Assembly (NCBI GenBank): GCA_049299095.1
Contig: JBAQWV010000061.1
Span: 52,957 to 116,956 of the forward strand
DNA: 64,000 nucleotides
From: JAAEKA01 sp049299095
Lineage (GTDB): Bacteria; Chloroflexota; Anaerolineae; JAAEKA01
Direction of reading: 5' to 3'
Shown here: positions 17,058 to 25,859 of the stretch, piece after piece
Layout: every line of letters begins with the position of its first letter
Position numbering within the stretch: the first letter of the stretch is position 1
Notes under the pieces: generated by a model
What the model was told of the DNA's origin: nothing
Databases searched by the model: none
The model's input: only the letters and a program-made list of their open reading frames with translations
Position numbers and translations under genes: made by a program

Positions 17058-17300
17058 GTGACCAACGATACAATCACACTCGATCAACTTCAACCCGGCC
17101 AGTCGGCGACCATCCACAAGGTGGGTGGCGCGGGCGCGCTGCGCCATCGGCTGATGGACATGGGCCTGACCCGCGGCACGCCGGTTGTGGTAGTGAAACG
17201 CTCCCCTCTCGGTGACCCCATTGACTACCTGGTGCGCGGTTATCACTTAACCCTGCGCAAATCAGAAGCACAGATAATCGAAGTGACCCTACCCGTATGA
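17058..17300 (+). CDS. feoA: Ferrous iron transport protein A (first copy)
   Basis: This 80-residue SH3-like protein contains QSATIHKVGGAGALRHRLMD, MGLTRGTPVVVVKRSPLGDP and VRGYHLTLRKSEAQIIEV, the complete FeoA fold. FeoA binds the cytosolic domain of FeoB and supports Fe2+ uptake. It starts at a GTG with GGAGG 5 nt upstream. The stop overlaps the next ATG by 4 nt, so the two feoA genes are coupled. Confidence 0.93.
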   Translation: MTNDTITLDQLQPGQSATIHKVGGAGALRHRLMDMGLTRGTPVVVVKRSPLGDPIDYLVRGYHLTLRKSEAQIIEVTLPV

Positions 17301-17587
17301 TTACACCTATTCATCTGCAACCTGACCCAACGTCACCGGCGATGCCACTTAGCATGGCGTCGCAAGGCCAAACAGTCACCATCACCCAGGTCAACGGCGG
17401 GCAGATGCTGCGCCAACGCCTGCTGGATTTGGGGCTGAACCTGGGCGCACGCGTCCACATCGTCAAAAACGAGATGACCGGGCCGTTGATTCTAGCGGTC
17501 AAGGAAGATGGTCGGTTGGCACTGGGCCGCGGTATGACGCAGCATGTGCTGGTGACGCCTGCCCCTGTCGTCGTCAACGGAGACTAG
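17297..17587 (+). CDS. feoA: Ferrous iron transport protein A (second copy)
   Basis: This 96-residue FeoA-domain protein has about 20 extra N-terminal residues before the SH3-like core: SQGQTVTITQVNGGQMLRQR, LLDLGLNLGARVHIVKNEMT and LALGRGMTQHVLVTP. It is clearly diverged from the first copy, so this is not a recent duplication. Two FeoA proteins beside one FeoB occur in several phyla and may act as a heterodimer on FeoB. feoB begins 4 nt downstream. Confidence 0.92.
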   Translation: MITPIHLQPDPTSPAMPLSMASQGQTVTITQVNGGQMLRQRLLDLGLNLGARVHIVKNEMTGPLILAVKEDGRLALGRGMTQHVLVTPAPVVVNGD

Positions 17588-17591
17588 CAGG

Positions 17592-19850
17592 ATGTCTTTC
17601 ACCATTGCACTCGCTGGCAATCCAAACGTCGGCAAAAGTACGCTATTCAACGCCCTGACCGGCTCGCACCAACATGTCGGCAACTGGCCTGGCAAGACGG
17701 TTGAGAAGAAAGAGGGCCGTTTGCAGCTTGACGGGCAGGATGTGCTTGTCGTTGACCTGCCCGGCACCTACAGCCTGACCGCCTATTCGCTGGAAGAGAT
17801 CATCGCGCGCGACTATATTCTGGACGAGCAGCCCGCGGCGGTGATCGCCGTGGTGGACGCCTCGAACCTGGAGCGCAATCTTTATCTCGTCACCCAGTTG
17901 CTCGAAATGGGCAAGCCGGTGATCGTGGTGTTGAACATGACCGACACTGCGTCCAGCCGCGGTTTGAGCATTGACGTGCGTCGCCTGTCGCAGGGATTGG
18001 GGGGCGTGCCGGTGGTGGAAACCATCGGTAACCGCAGCGTCGGTGTAGATCAGCTCAAGCAGGCCATTCGGCAGGTGCTGCGCCAGCCGGTGGCCCCGCC
18101 CTTGCCCGCGCCCCAGCAACGCGCGCTGGCCGTTGAGCTGGCCGCGCTGGAGCAGCAGATAGCGGCCGATCCGGCGCTCAGCCAACGCTATACCCCGCGC
18201 TGGCTGGCTACCAAGCTGCTCGAAAACGATCCGGTAGTGCAGGAGACGCTGGCTGAACGGGGTGCCGATGCCTTGCTGCAACAAGCTGAAGCTGCGCAGC
18301 AGCGCATTGAAGAAGCCACCGGTGAGGATGCAGAAACGCTGGTGGTGGATCAGCGCTACGGCTTCATCGGCGCGGTGATCCAGGGTGCGCTCAAGCGGCC
18401 TTCGCAGGTCGTCCTGACCAAATCCGACAAAATTGACCAGATCGTCACGCATCGCATCTGGGGCCTGCCGATCTTTTTATTGATGATGTGGATCGTGTTT
18501 CAGTTTACGGCCAACGTCAGCGCACCTTTCCTCGACTGGATTGATGGCTTTGTCAACGGCACGCTGTACACCTGGGCCGGGGCCTTGATGGCTGCGCTTG
18601 GGCTGGGAAATAGCTGGCTCAGTGCGCTCCTCACTGACGGTATTATCGCGGGTGTGGGCGGCGTGGTGGTCTTCATCCCCGTCTTGATGTGCCTGTATCT
18701 GGCGCTGGCGTTGCTGGAAGATTCCGGCTACATGGCGCGCGCGGCCTTTGTGATGGATCGCGTGATGCGCTGGATGGGGCTGCACGGCAAGAGCTTTTTG
18801 CCGATGATCGTGGGGTTTGGCTGCACGGTGCCCGCGGTATATGCCACGCGCACGCTGGAAAACGAAAAAGATCGCAAGCTCACCGGCTTTTTGGCGACAT
18901 TTATGAGCTGCGGCGCGCGGCTGCCGGTGTATGTAATGATCGGCACGGCCTTTTTCGGCGCAGCCGCGGGCAATCTGGTCTTTGCGATGTACATGCTGGG
19001 CATTGCCGTGGCGCTGGTAGTGGGTTTTGGCTTCAAGCACACCGTGTACCGCGGCCAGCCCCCCGCGCCTTTTGTGATGGAACTGCCACCCTATCGCCTG
19101 CCGCGCAGCCAGGATGTGCTGCGTCAGATGTGGCGGCGCACGCGCGGCTTCTTGCGCAAGGCCGGCACCGTGATCATGGGGGTTTCCATCGTCCTTTGGC
19201 TGCTAGTGGCTATTCCGGGACGGGCTGGTGCGGGCAGCTTCAACGCGGTAGCGCCGCAAGACAGCCTGTTTGGCCGCGCCAGCAGCTTGCTGGCCCCAGT
19301 GTTCAAGCCCGCGGGCTTTGGTACATGGCAGGCCGCGGGATCGCTGGTGACCGGCTTCCTGGCGAAAGAAGTGGTGATCGCCACCATGAGCCAGATTTAT
19401 GTCGGTGAAGAAGAAGCTGCCGCGCCCGCTGAACCGGTAGACTTTCCCGCGGAGCTGGCTGCCAGCGGGGTGGGTTTCGCCAAAGCCGTCGCGCTTACCG
19501 TGCAGGAAATCATCAACATCGTGCCGCGCACGGTCAATCTGTTGCCCTTCGTCAACCTCCCGGAAGTATCCTTCTTTGACGATGCCGGGGAAGAGGAAGA
19601 CACCACCGGCCTGCAAGCCGCGCTGGTGCAGTCCTTCACTGCGTCTGCGGGGTCAGCGCGCGCCGGACAGATAGCCGCAGTGGCGTTCAGTGTCTTCGTG
19701 CTGCTCTACGTACCGTGCATGGTCGCTGTGTCGGCCATGCGCCAGGAGTTCGGAGCGCGCTGGATGTGGACACAGATCGGCTTTACTCTGGCCCTCGCCT
19801 GGACCGCCGCGGTGCTGGTGTTTCAGGTAGGGCGGCTGATTTACGCATAA
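17592..19850 (+). CDS. feoB: Ferrous iron transporter B (GTPase-permease)
   Basis: This 752-residue protein imports Fe2+ across the cytoplasmic membrane. The N-terminal G domain has G1 GNPNVGKST (9-17), G3 DLPGTYSLTAYS and G4 LNMTD. A helical GDI-like segment spans about 150-280. The membrane part holds two Gate motifs, the first with GFGCTVPAVYATR and its cysteine, and ATFMSCGARLPVYVMIG. The cytosolic insertion near residues 610-670 contains a Glu/Ala-rich stretch. The last helices carry YVPCMVAVSAMRQEFG with another conserved Cys. All expected parts are present. Coupled in an operon with two feoA genes and feoC. Confidence 0.96.
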   Translation: MSFTIALAGNPNVGKSTLFNALTGSHQHVGNWPGKTVEKKEGRLQLDGQDVLVVDLPGTYSLTAYSLEEIIARDYILDEQPAAVIAVVDASNLERNLYLVTQLLEMGKPVIVVLNMTDTASSRGLSIDVRRLSQGLGGVPVVETIGNRSVGVDQLKQAIRQVLRQPVAPPLPAPQQRALAVELAALEQQIAADPALSQRYTPRWLATKLLENDPVVQETLAERGADALLQQAEAAQQRIEEATGEDAETLVVDQRYGFIGAVIQGALKRPSQVVLTKSDKIDQIVTHRIWGLPIFLLMMWIVFQFTANVSAPFLDWIDGFVNGTLYTWAGALMAALGLGNSWLSALLTDGIIAGVGGVVVFIPVLMCLYLALALLEDSGYMARAAFVMDRVMRWMGLHGKSFLPMIVGFGCTVPAVYATRTLENEKDRKLTGFLATFMSCGARLPVYVMIGTAFFGAAAGNLVFAMYMLGIAVALVVGFGFKHTVYRGQPPAPFVMELPPYRLPRSQDVLRQMWRRTRGFLRKAGTVIMGVSIVLWLLVAIPGRAGAGSFNAVAPQDSLFGRASSLLAPVFKPAGFGTWQAAGSLVTGFLAKEVVIATMSQIYVGEEEAAAPAEPVDFPAELAASGVGFAKAVALTVQEIINIVPRTVNLLPFVNLPEVSFFDDAGEEEDTTGLQAALVQSFTASAGSARAGQIAAVAFSVFVLLYVPCMVAVSAMRQEFGARWMWTQIGFTLALAWTAAVLVFQVGRLIYA

Positions 19851-19960
19851 CTCATAGCCGAACATCCTGGCAGTCTGAGAAGTCAACTTCCATCTGCGTG
19901 TTACGCATTCTCGTTGCAGCCGTCTGATCATAATTTACACGTAATTTTTGGATAAACCTC

Positions 19961-20260
19961 ATGTCCCAACCTTCTACCCTCCGCCAGGTTCTGGCAATTT
20001 TTGAAAACGCGACAACACCGCTGTCGCTGCCACAGATTGCGCGCGAGCTGGGCATCTCCACTGAAACGCTCGACGGGATGTTGCAGTATTGGGTGCGCAA
20101 GGGCAAGCTAAAGGAAAGCGCCGCAGTGCGCACCTGTGGCACATGTGGCAGCAAAGATGGCTGCGCGTTTGTGCTGGAGTTGCCGCACAGCTACGAGCTG
20201 GCCTCCAACGCCAACCGTATTGATATTCCCATCATCGGTGGGATGCCATGTGGGAAGTAA
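19961..20260 (+). CDS. feoC: FeoC-like winged-helix protein with cysteine cluster
   Basis: These 99 residues start with a winged helix: RQVLAIFENATTPLSLPQIA and RELGISTETLDGMLQYWVRKGK. CGTCGSKDGC follows, a CxxCx5C cluster that in FeoC proteins binds an oxygen-sensitive Fe-S cluster. FeoC is thought to stabilise or regulate FeoB. The C-terminal 35 residues (DIPIIGGMPCGK, a fourth Cys) could complete the cluster. It lies 110 nt after feoB, so it could have its own promoter. Confidence 0.85.
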   Translation: MSQPSTLRQVLAIFENATTPLSLPQIARELGISTETLDGMLQYWVRKGKLKESAAVRTCGTCGSKDGCAFVLELPHSYELASNANRIDIPIIGGMPCGK

Positions 20261-20364
20261 GTACACGTTAGCACCACTGTAAAATAATCCAGTTCGCACG
20301 TCCGCGTGCGAACTTTTTGTTTACACTCTCAACAGGAATTTGACAATCGCTATTAGTTGGCGAT

Positions 20365-20401
20365 AATTGAGACACAATCTCATTAAGACTGCGTCTCAAT
20401 T
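20365..20401. promoter_or_regulatory. Inverted-repeat operator in front of the Fur-family gene
   Basis: AATTGAGAC (20365-20373) and GTCTCAATT (20393-20401) are perfect 9-bp arms 19 bp apart. The left arm also belongs to a tighter palindrome TGAGA-N5-TCTCA (20368-20382). The element ends 14 nt before the ATG of the Fur-family gene, a position suited to autoregulation. Confidence 0.55.
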
Positions 20402-20415
20402 GTGTTGTAACTCCT

Positions 20416-20829
20416 ATGAACGATCATTTTATCCACCAACTGCAACATGCTGGCTTCAAGCTGACACCCCCGCGGCGCGCGGTGCTGGACGTGCTGGAAG
20501 CCAGCCATGACCATCTCACCCCAGGCGAAGTGCTGGCGCGCGCGCAGGCCATCTGTCCCACGCTTGGCCGTGCCACGGTCTACCGCACGCTGGAACTGCT
20601 GACCAGCCTCGGCATCGTCCGTCCGATCTTCCTGGGTGAACGCGGTGTTTGCCTGACGCTGGCCGAAGGCGGCCATCATCATCTCGTCTGCTCGGACTGC
20701 GGCACGGTGATCGAATTCGACGATTGCCCGGTGCAACAACTGGAGCAGGAATTGGCCGAGCGGCTCAACTTCCAAATTCGCGGCCACCTGTTGGAGTTTT
20801 ACGGCCTGTGCGAGCAGTGCCACACATAA
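20416..20829 (+). CDS. Fur-family metalloregulator (Zur or Fur)
   Basis: This 137-residue repressor has an N-terminal winged helix, FKLTPPRRAVLDVLEASHDH and GRATVYRTLELLTSLGIV. Its metal and dimer domain contains GGHHHLVCSDCGTVIEFDD and FYGLCEQCHT. The two CxxC pairs form the structural Zn site. The His run is the regulatory site. It lies between the feo genes and the zinc/manganese ABC importer, and directly upstream of znuA, which favours Zur. The feo operon next door leaves Fur possible. The inverted repeat just before its start suggests self-control. Confidence 0.9.
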   Translation: MNDHFIHQLQHAGFKLTPPRRAVLDVLEASHDHLTPGEVLARAQAICPTLGRATVYRTLELLTSLGIVRPIFLGERGVCLTLAEGGHHHLVCSDCGTVIEFDDCPVQQLEQELAERLNFQIRGHLLEFYGLCEQCHT

Positions 20830-20873
20830 AACGTTTGATTAGCATCCTGCTAAAGCCTGCAATGCGTGAGCGA

Positions 20874-20891
20874 AGAAGCATATGCGCTTCT
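20874..20891. promoter_or_regulatory. Inverted repeat before znuA
   Basis: AGAAGC-ATATGC-GCTTCT is a perfect 6-6-6 inverted repeat in the 103-nt gap between the regulator gene and znuA. It could be an operator for the importer. It is followed by a degenerate ACG-TAATACGC-GGTACGCAATAA stretch of the kind often dispersed in intergenic DNA. Confidence 0.3.
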
Positions 20892-20932
20892 GACTTACGT
20901 AATACGCGGTACGCAATAAGAAAAGGTATTCC

Positions 20933-21883
20933 ATGCGTATCTTCTTTCCCCTGATTACCCTTGTTATCTTGCTATTGGCAGGCTGCTCTGCCGGCACGCC
21001 GCCCCCTGCACCAGCCAGCGATGGCAGGCTGCAAGTCGTGGCAACTACCACTCTCGTAGGGGATGTGGTCAAGCAAGTAGGTGGTGACGCGATTGATCTC
21101 ACCGTGCTGCTGCCGGTGGGCGCAGACCCGCACAGCTTCGACCCATCGCCGCAGGACGTGATCACGATCAGCAAGGCCGATGTGATCTTCATCAACGGCG
21201 CGGGCCTGGAAGAATTTATGGCAAAGCTGCTGGAAAACGCCAACACCAAAGCGCCGGTGGTCGAAGTTTCCCACGATATTGAGCTGATCACCCACGAAGC
21301 CCATGCCGACGAAGCAGATGAACACGCTGAAAGCGAAGAAGAACACGCGCACACCAGCGGCGATCCGCACACCTGGACCGATCCGAACAACGTGATGATC
21401 TGGGTGGAAGCCATCGCAAGCGAACTAAGCCAGCTTGATCCCGCTCAAGCCGGCCAGTTTGCAGCCAATGCTCAACAATACACCACGCAGCTTCAGGCGC
21501 TGGATGCGTGGATTCAGGAACAGGTCGCCCTGGTTCCTGCGGCCAATCGCAACATCGTGACAGATCACCCCACGTTTGCTTACTTTGCCCGTCGCTACGG
21601 CTTTACACAGGCGGGTGCGGTGCTGCCCGGGTTTAGTACGATGGCTGAACCGTCTGTGCAGGAAGTGGCGGCACTCGAAGACACGATTCGCAATCTCGGT
21701 GTCAAGGCGATTTTTGTCGGGCAGACCGTGTCTACCAGTCTGGCTAGTCGTGTTGCCAGTGACACAGGCACACAACTGGTGCGCGTTTATGCCGAATCGC
21801 TCACTGGGGCCGACGGCCCAGCCGCGACTTATCTCGATTTGATGCGCACCAACGTCAACGCTTTTGTGCAAGCCCTGCGCTAG
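20933..21883 (+). CDS. znuA: Metal ABC transporter substrate-binding lipoprotein (ZnuA family)
   Basis: These 316 residues begin with a lipoprotein signal with lipobox LAGC (Cys19). The cluster A-1 substrate-binding fold has metal ligands in GADPHSFDPSPQD (His), SGDPHTWTDPNN (His), VTDHPTFAYFARRYG (His) and an Asp/Glu in VGQTVSTSLA-VASDTG. Between the first two lies a His/Asp/Glu-rich loop (HEAHADEADEHAESEEEHAH) characteristic of zinc-binding members. It should deliver Zn2+ (or Mn2+) to the ZnuB/ZnuC pair encoded downstream. The gene follows the Fur-family regulator. Confidence 0.93.
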   Translation: MRIFFPLITLVILLLAGCSAGTPPPAPASDGRLQVVATTTLVGDVVKQVGGDAIDLTVLLPVGADPHSFDPSPQDVITISKADVIFINGAGLEEFMAKLLENANTKAPVVEVSHDIELITHEAHADEADEHAESEEEHAHTSGDPHTWTDPNNVMIWVEAIASELSQLDPAQAGQFAANAQQYTTQLQALDAWIQEQVALVPAANRNIVTDHPTFAYFARRYGFTQAGAVLPGFSTMAEPSVQEVAALEDTIRNLGVKAIFVGQTVSTSLASRVASDTGTQLVRVYAESLTGADGPAATYLDLMRTNVNAFVQALR

Positions 21884-21911
21884 AGCCACCCACTCAAAGT
21901 ATAAATCAAGT

Positions 21912-22742
21912 ATGGAAGCCTTACGTCAACTCCCCTCCCTGATCGGCCACCGCGATCCGCATCACCTTGATCAGCCGATTGTGGCAGTGCAGGATGTCAG
22001 CCTGCGCTATCAGGGCAATACGGCATTGGATCATGTGTCGTTTGCGCTCACCACTGGCGAACAAGTCGCGGTGGTTGGGCCGAATGGTGCGGGCAAAAGC
22101 ACCCTGTTCAAGATTATTGCAGGCGTGTTGCAACCGACCACGGGGCAGGTGGAGGTTTACGGTTCCGGCCCCGGTGGACACATCTGCATCGCCTATGTGC
22201 CGCAGCGCAGCCAAGTGGACTGGCAGTTCCCGGTCAACGTAGCCGATGTCGTGATGATGGGCCGCACCCGCCGTCTGGGGCTGTTTCGCCGCCCAGCCAA
22301 ACAAGACTGGCAGTATGTGCAACAATGCCTGGAGGTGGTCGGCATGGCCCATCTGGCATCGCGGCAGATCGGCGAGCTGTCCGGCGGCCAGCAGCAGCGC
22401 GTGTTCATCGCGCGCGCGCTGGCGCAGGAAGCCGCGTTGATGTTGATGGATGAACCGCTCACCGGGCTGGATGTGCGGTCGCAGGAGGATATTTTCGGCG
22501 TGCTGGGTGAGCTACGTCAACGTCACGTGACGGTCATGATTGCCACCCACGATCTGAACCTGGCGGCTGAACGCTTCGACCGTGTGATGTTGCTCAACCA
22601 TCATTTGGTTGGCTTTGGCCCCCCCGACACGGTGTTCACACCGGACAAGCTGTTGGCCGCGTATGGCGGCCACATGCGGCTCATCAACACAACGGACGGC
22701 ATGGCCGCGCTCAGCGACACCTGCTGTGATGGGCACGAGTAA
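21912..22742 (+). CDS. znuC: Metal ABC transporter ATP-binding protein (ZnuC family)
   Basis: This 276-residue ATPase carries Walker A GPNGAGKST, the Q-loop YVPQRSQVDWQFPV, signature LSGGQQQRVFIARALAQ, Walker B LMLMDEPLTGLD and the H-loop ATHDLN. PQRS-VDW-FP is typical of zinc/manganese importers. It energises transport by ZnuB. The frame extends 48 nt into znuA, but the ATG at 21912 follows the znuA stop and gives the normal N-terminus. The C-terminus has Cys-Cys-Asp-Gly-His-Glu. Confidence 0.94.
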   Translation: MEALRQLPSLIGHRDPHHLDQPIVAVQDVSLRYQGNTALDHVSFALTTGEQVAVVGPNGAGKSTLFKIIAGVLQPTTGQVEVYGSGPGGHICIAYVPQRSQVDWQFPVNVADVVMMGRTRRLGLFRRPAKQDWQYVQQCLEVVGMAHLASRQIGELSGGQQQRVFIARALAQEAALMLMDEPLTGLDVRSQEDIFGVLGELRQRHVTVMIATHDLNLAAERFDRVMLLNHHLVGFGPPDTVFTPDKLLAAYGGHMRLINTTDGMAALSDTCCDGHE

Positions 22743-22893
22743 GCTGGATCGTGACAAATTTTCCTTGATCGGAGTTTTGTGTAACTCCTAGTCTTGATTT
22801 GCAACTTATAAGCAGGCGTAAGGATCGGCGACCAAGCTATCAATCTGCCTCCCTATTCGCCCCTTTGTCTGCCTTACCCCAATCTACCAACCC

Positions 22894-23751
22894 ATGCACT
22901 TTCTTCTTGAACCCCTCTCCTATCCCTTTATGGTGCGCGGCTTGGCCGCTGCGATCATGGTTGGCATTGTCTGCGCACTGGTTGGCACCTACATGGTGCT
23001 GCGCGGCATGGCTTTCTTCGGCGACGCGCTGTCGCACGCGATTTTACCCGGCGTCGCCGTAGGCTATCTCGTCAACGGCGGCGCGAGCGGCGCGCTTTTC
23101 TGGTGGGCGCTGGCCGCGGCCGTGCTGACCGCACTGGGCATTGGCGCAGTCAGCCGCGGCGCGCAGGTGCGCGAAGACACCGCCATCGGCATTGTCTTCG
23201 CCGGTATGTTTGCGCTGGGCATCGCGCTCATCTCCACCATGCGCAGCTACACCGTAGACCTGGTCCACTTTCTGTTTGGCAACGTGTTGGGTGTCACCAA
23301 CGCCAACCTGGCCTTGACCGCGGGCTGGGGACTGGTTGTTATCATCACGATTGTGGCCTTTTACAAGGAATTTCTGGTCATTTCCTTTGACCCCGTGCTG
23401 GCAGAAACCTTGCGCTTGCCCAGCGTGGCATTGCGCTACCTGCTGCTGGTGCTGATTGCTGTGGCGATTGTGGTTTCGCTGCAAACCGTGGGCGTCTCAC
23501 TGATGCTGGCGATGCTCGTCACCCCCGCGGCCACCGCGTACCTGCTCACTCGCCGCCTGCGCGACATGATGGTATTAGCCGCGGCTATCGGCGCGGCCTC
23601 TGGTGTGGTCGGCTTGTATATCTCCTATTACGTCAGTATCGCTTCCGGCCCGGCCATCGTGTTGGTGTCCACCGCGCTCTTCATGCTTACGGCACTCTTT
23701 GCCCCCGGCCGCGGCTGGCTATGGCAGCGGCTCCGACATTCGGCTGCGTAA
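22894..23751 (+). CDS. znuB: Metal ABC transporter permease (ZnuB family)
   Basis: This 285-residue membrane protein has about eight or nine helices: FMVRGLAAAIMVGIVCALVG, MVLRGMAFFGDALSHAILPG (the conserved GDALSHA motif) and VGVSLMLAMLVTPAATAYLL. It forms the pore for Zn2+ or Mn2+. A 151-nt gap without a recognisable gene separates it from znuC. Its last 33 nt overlap the 3' end of the deacetylase gene on the opposite strand. Confidence 0.94.
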   Translation: MHFLLEPLSYPFMVRGLAAAIMVGIVCALVGTYMVLRGMAFFGDALSHAILPGVAVGYLVNGGASGALFWWALAAAVLTALGIGAVSRGAQVREDTAIGIVFAGMFALGIALISTMRSYTVDLVHFLFGNVLGVTNANLALTAGWGLVVIITIVAFYKEFLVISFDPVLAETLRLPSVALRYLLLVLIAVAIVVSLQTVGVSLMLAMLVTPAATAYLLTRRLRDMMVLAAAIGAASGVVGLYISYYVSIASGPAIVLVSTALFMLTALFAPGRGWLWQRLRHSAA

Positions 23752-24684
23752 CGCGCGCCGTTGTTTGTTCTCTTCATTGCGCCGCAAACGATCCCACCAC
23801 GGCGCGAGCAGTACTTTCGTTGCAATCCATACGGGCGTTTCGCCAGGCGTGCCCGAAAACCCCACGCGCGGCAGCGCCAGCGGATCGCTGCGTTGCCGCA
23901 CATAGCCCGCATCGGTTGTAAAAGCCAGTTCCACCCCCGCCGCGCGCAGCAAAGCCTGTTCGCGGCGATTGTAATCCAGCCCTGCCGCGCCGTTGGGGTA
24001 AGCAAAGGTGCGCACAGGTCGGCCCAGCCGCGCGGCCAGTTGCGCCACTGACCCCGCGATTTGCCGCGCAGCCTCGTCGCTCGTCTCGTTCGCCAGCACA
24101 GGATGAGTCAATGAATGTGCGCCTATCGTCACCAGCGGGTGCTGATCCAGCGCGGCCACCTCGGCCAGGGTTAAATTGGACGCGGGCGCGGGCGACAAAC
24201 CGTGCGTCTCTTCCAGTGCGTCCAATGCCTGCCACATGCCTGTCAGCGGCAGGGTTTTGAACAGCGCGGCCACAGTGTAACCTGCCAACGCCTCTGGTGA
24301 GCGGCCTAGCTGTACGGCCAGTTGGCGGCGGATCATTGCATCATCAACGTGCCGCCGTACATGCTGCAACTCCTGAAACCAGTAGGCACGCGTGCCCGTC
24401 AGCACATCCGGGGCCACGAACAGCGACGCCGGAATGTTGCGCCTTGTCAGCTCTGGCAGAGCCACATCGGCAAAGGTGCGGTCACCATCGTCAAAGGTAA
24501 CGTGACACGCGCCATTCAGTCTGCGCCCGGCGTACAAAAATGCGTGCAGATCGTCCGCGTCCACGAAGCGATAAAAACGCCCGACCGTTTCCAACGCCGC
24601 GGCAAACCAAGTCGCCGATTCCACGCGGTGGAAGGTCAGCACAACGTTGGTGCTGGTAACGGGAGAAAAAGGCTGAAAGGGCAT
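23719..24684 (-). CDS. Polysaccharide deacetylase family protein (NodB-like)
   Basis: These 321 residues have the carbohydrate esterase 4 fold. VVLTFHRVES and CHVTFDDGDRTFADVALPEL hold the catalytic and metal-binding Asp pair. IGAHSLTHPVLANETSDEA has the two metal-binding His. FAYPNGAAGLDYN is motif 3. It probably removes N-acetyl groups from a surface or precursor glycan. No signal peptide is present. A longer frame reading into the upstream gene is rejected because the ATG at 24684 follows that gene's stop by 2 nt. Last gene of a six-gene operon. Confidence 0.85.
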   Translation of the reverse strand: MPFQPFSPVTSTNVVLTFHRVESATWFAAALETVGRFYRFVDADDLHAFLYAGRRLNGACHVTFDDGDRTFADVALPELTRRNIPASLFVAPDVLTGTRAYWFQELQHVRRHVDDAMIRRQLAVQLGRSPEALAGYTVAALFKTLPLTGMWQALDALEETHGLSPAPASNLTLAEVAALDQHPLVTIGAHSLTHPVLANETSDEAARQIAGSVAQLAARLGRPVRTFAYPNGAAGLDYNRREQALLRAAGVELAFTTDAGYVRQRSDPLALPRVGFSGTPGETPVWIATKVLLAPWWDRLRRNEENKQRRALRSRMSEPLP

Positions 24685-24686
24685 GG

Positions 24687-25859
24687 TCAGGGGCCTGCGA
24701 CGGGTGCACGGCGGGCGTGTTGCCAGCGGAACCACAGCGCGGCCGCCGTCACCACCACCCACGCCGCCCCGCCCAGCGCGATAGTCAGCTCGCGGCTGGG
24801 CAGCGGAAAGCGGGCATACCAATAATGCAGCGTGGACACGAAGGAAGCAGACAAAATCATCCCCAGCAGCAGACGATTGGGCCAGATATTTTCCTGAATC
24901 ACCAGCGCCAGCAGCCAATAAAAAGCCATAAACGCTGGGGCCATCAGCCGCTCATTAGCCGAGCCAAGCAAGCTGCTCAAGAAGGTGAAGAAAATCAATG
25001 TCACCATGAACAGATTGCCACGCGCCCAGCGCAGCGTGGTCGGTAGGAAGATCAGCGGCAGGAAGGTGAGTGGCTTGATCGAATTGGCGAACTGCCGTGC
25101 CCAGAACTGCCATTCCAGCAGCTTCGGGCTGAAACGCACGAGGGCCTGCCACGGCTCCAGGCTACCGACCACGTCCGCGCGCATGAGCGTGCGCACGAGC
25201 AGGGTGGCGGCCACCGCGGGTAGCGTCGCCAGCAACAAGCGGCCCCCGTCGCTGCGCAGGCGTCTACGCTCGGCCAAAAAGACCAGCGCGGTGGGCAGGA
25301 TCAGCACCCACGTCTCGCGGCTGAGCGCGCCCAGCAGCGCGGCCACCGCGTACACGCCATAGCGCCGCTGCATCAGCCCCCACAGCGAGATCAGCAGAAA
25401 GAGCATCGCCAGCGAATCATTGGTGTGGAAGGTCAGCCATGCGGTGATGCCAAAGAGGTGCGTGTTCATGGTGAACAGGATCGTGGCAAAGGCTGCCACC
25501 GACCGCCGGATGCCAACGTAAACCAGAAAGGCATACAGCGTCACGATCACCGCGCTTAGCCCCAGATAGTTCAGGATGAAAAAGCCACGAATGTAGTTAT
25601 CGAACAGCAGGCCGACGGTGTACGTCCCCAACAGGCGGTAACGAAAGGGTGCGGCAGCTACCGACGACACCTGCGGCGCGGCCTCGGCGATCAGGCGATA
25701 GTGCCAGCCGTCCCAGCGATCCGCGGGGGGAATGTGCCAGTTGACATTGCCCCACAGATAAAACATCCCCGCGGTGACGAGCAAAACCAGCGCCAGGTAG
25801 CGACCATCACGCTGCCAAAAGGCAGCCAAACGGGCAGAAGTGGTCATTGGTGTCGTCAT
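24687..25859 (-). CDS. Polytopic membrane protein, GT-C glycosyltransferase-like
   Basis: The 390 residues hold about ten hydrophobic segments. The first loop has WHIPPADRWDGWHYRLIAEA, whose acidic-aromatic stretch after helix 1 is where GT-C enzymes keep their catalytic acid. LGALSRETWVLILPTALVFL is also typical of GT-C-like proteins. No specific family is recognised. It could transfer a sugar from a polyprenyl-phosphate donor outside the membrane. It overlaps the methyltransferase gene by 4 nt (ATGA) and precedes the deacetylase by 2 nt, so all three are cotranslated. Confidence 0.65.
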   Translation of the reverse strand: MTTPMTTSARLAAFWQRDGRYLALVLLVTAGMFYLWGNVNWHIPPADRWDGWHYRLIAEAAPQVSSVAAAPFRYRLLGTYTVGLLFDNYIRGFFILNYLGLSAVIVTLYAFLVYVGIRRSVAAFATILFTMNTHLFGITAWLTFHTNDSLAMLFLLISLWGLMQRRYGVYAVAALLGALSRETWVLILPTALVFLAERRRLRSDGGRLLLATLPAVAATLLVRTLMRADVVGSLEPWQALVRFSPKLLEWQFWARQFANSIKPLTFLPLIFLPTTLRWARGNLFMVTLIFFTFLSSLLGSANERLMAPAFMAFYWLLALVIQENIWPNRLLLGMILSASFVSTLHYWYARFPLPSRELTIALGGAAWVVVTAAALWFRWQHARRAPVAGP

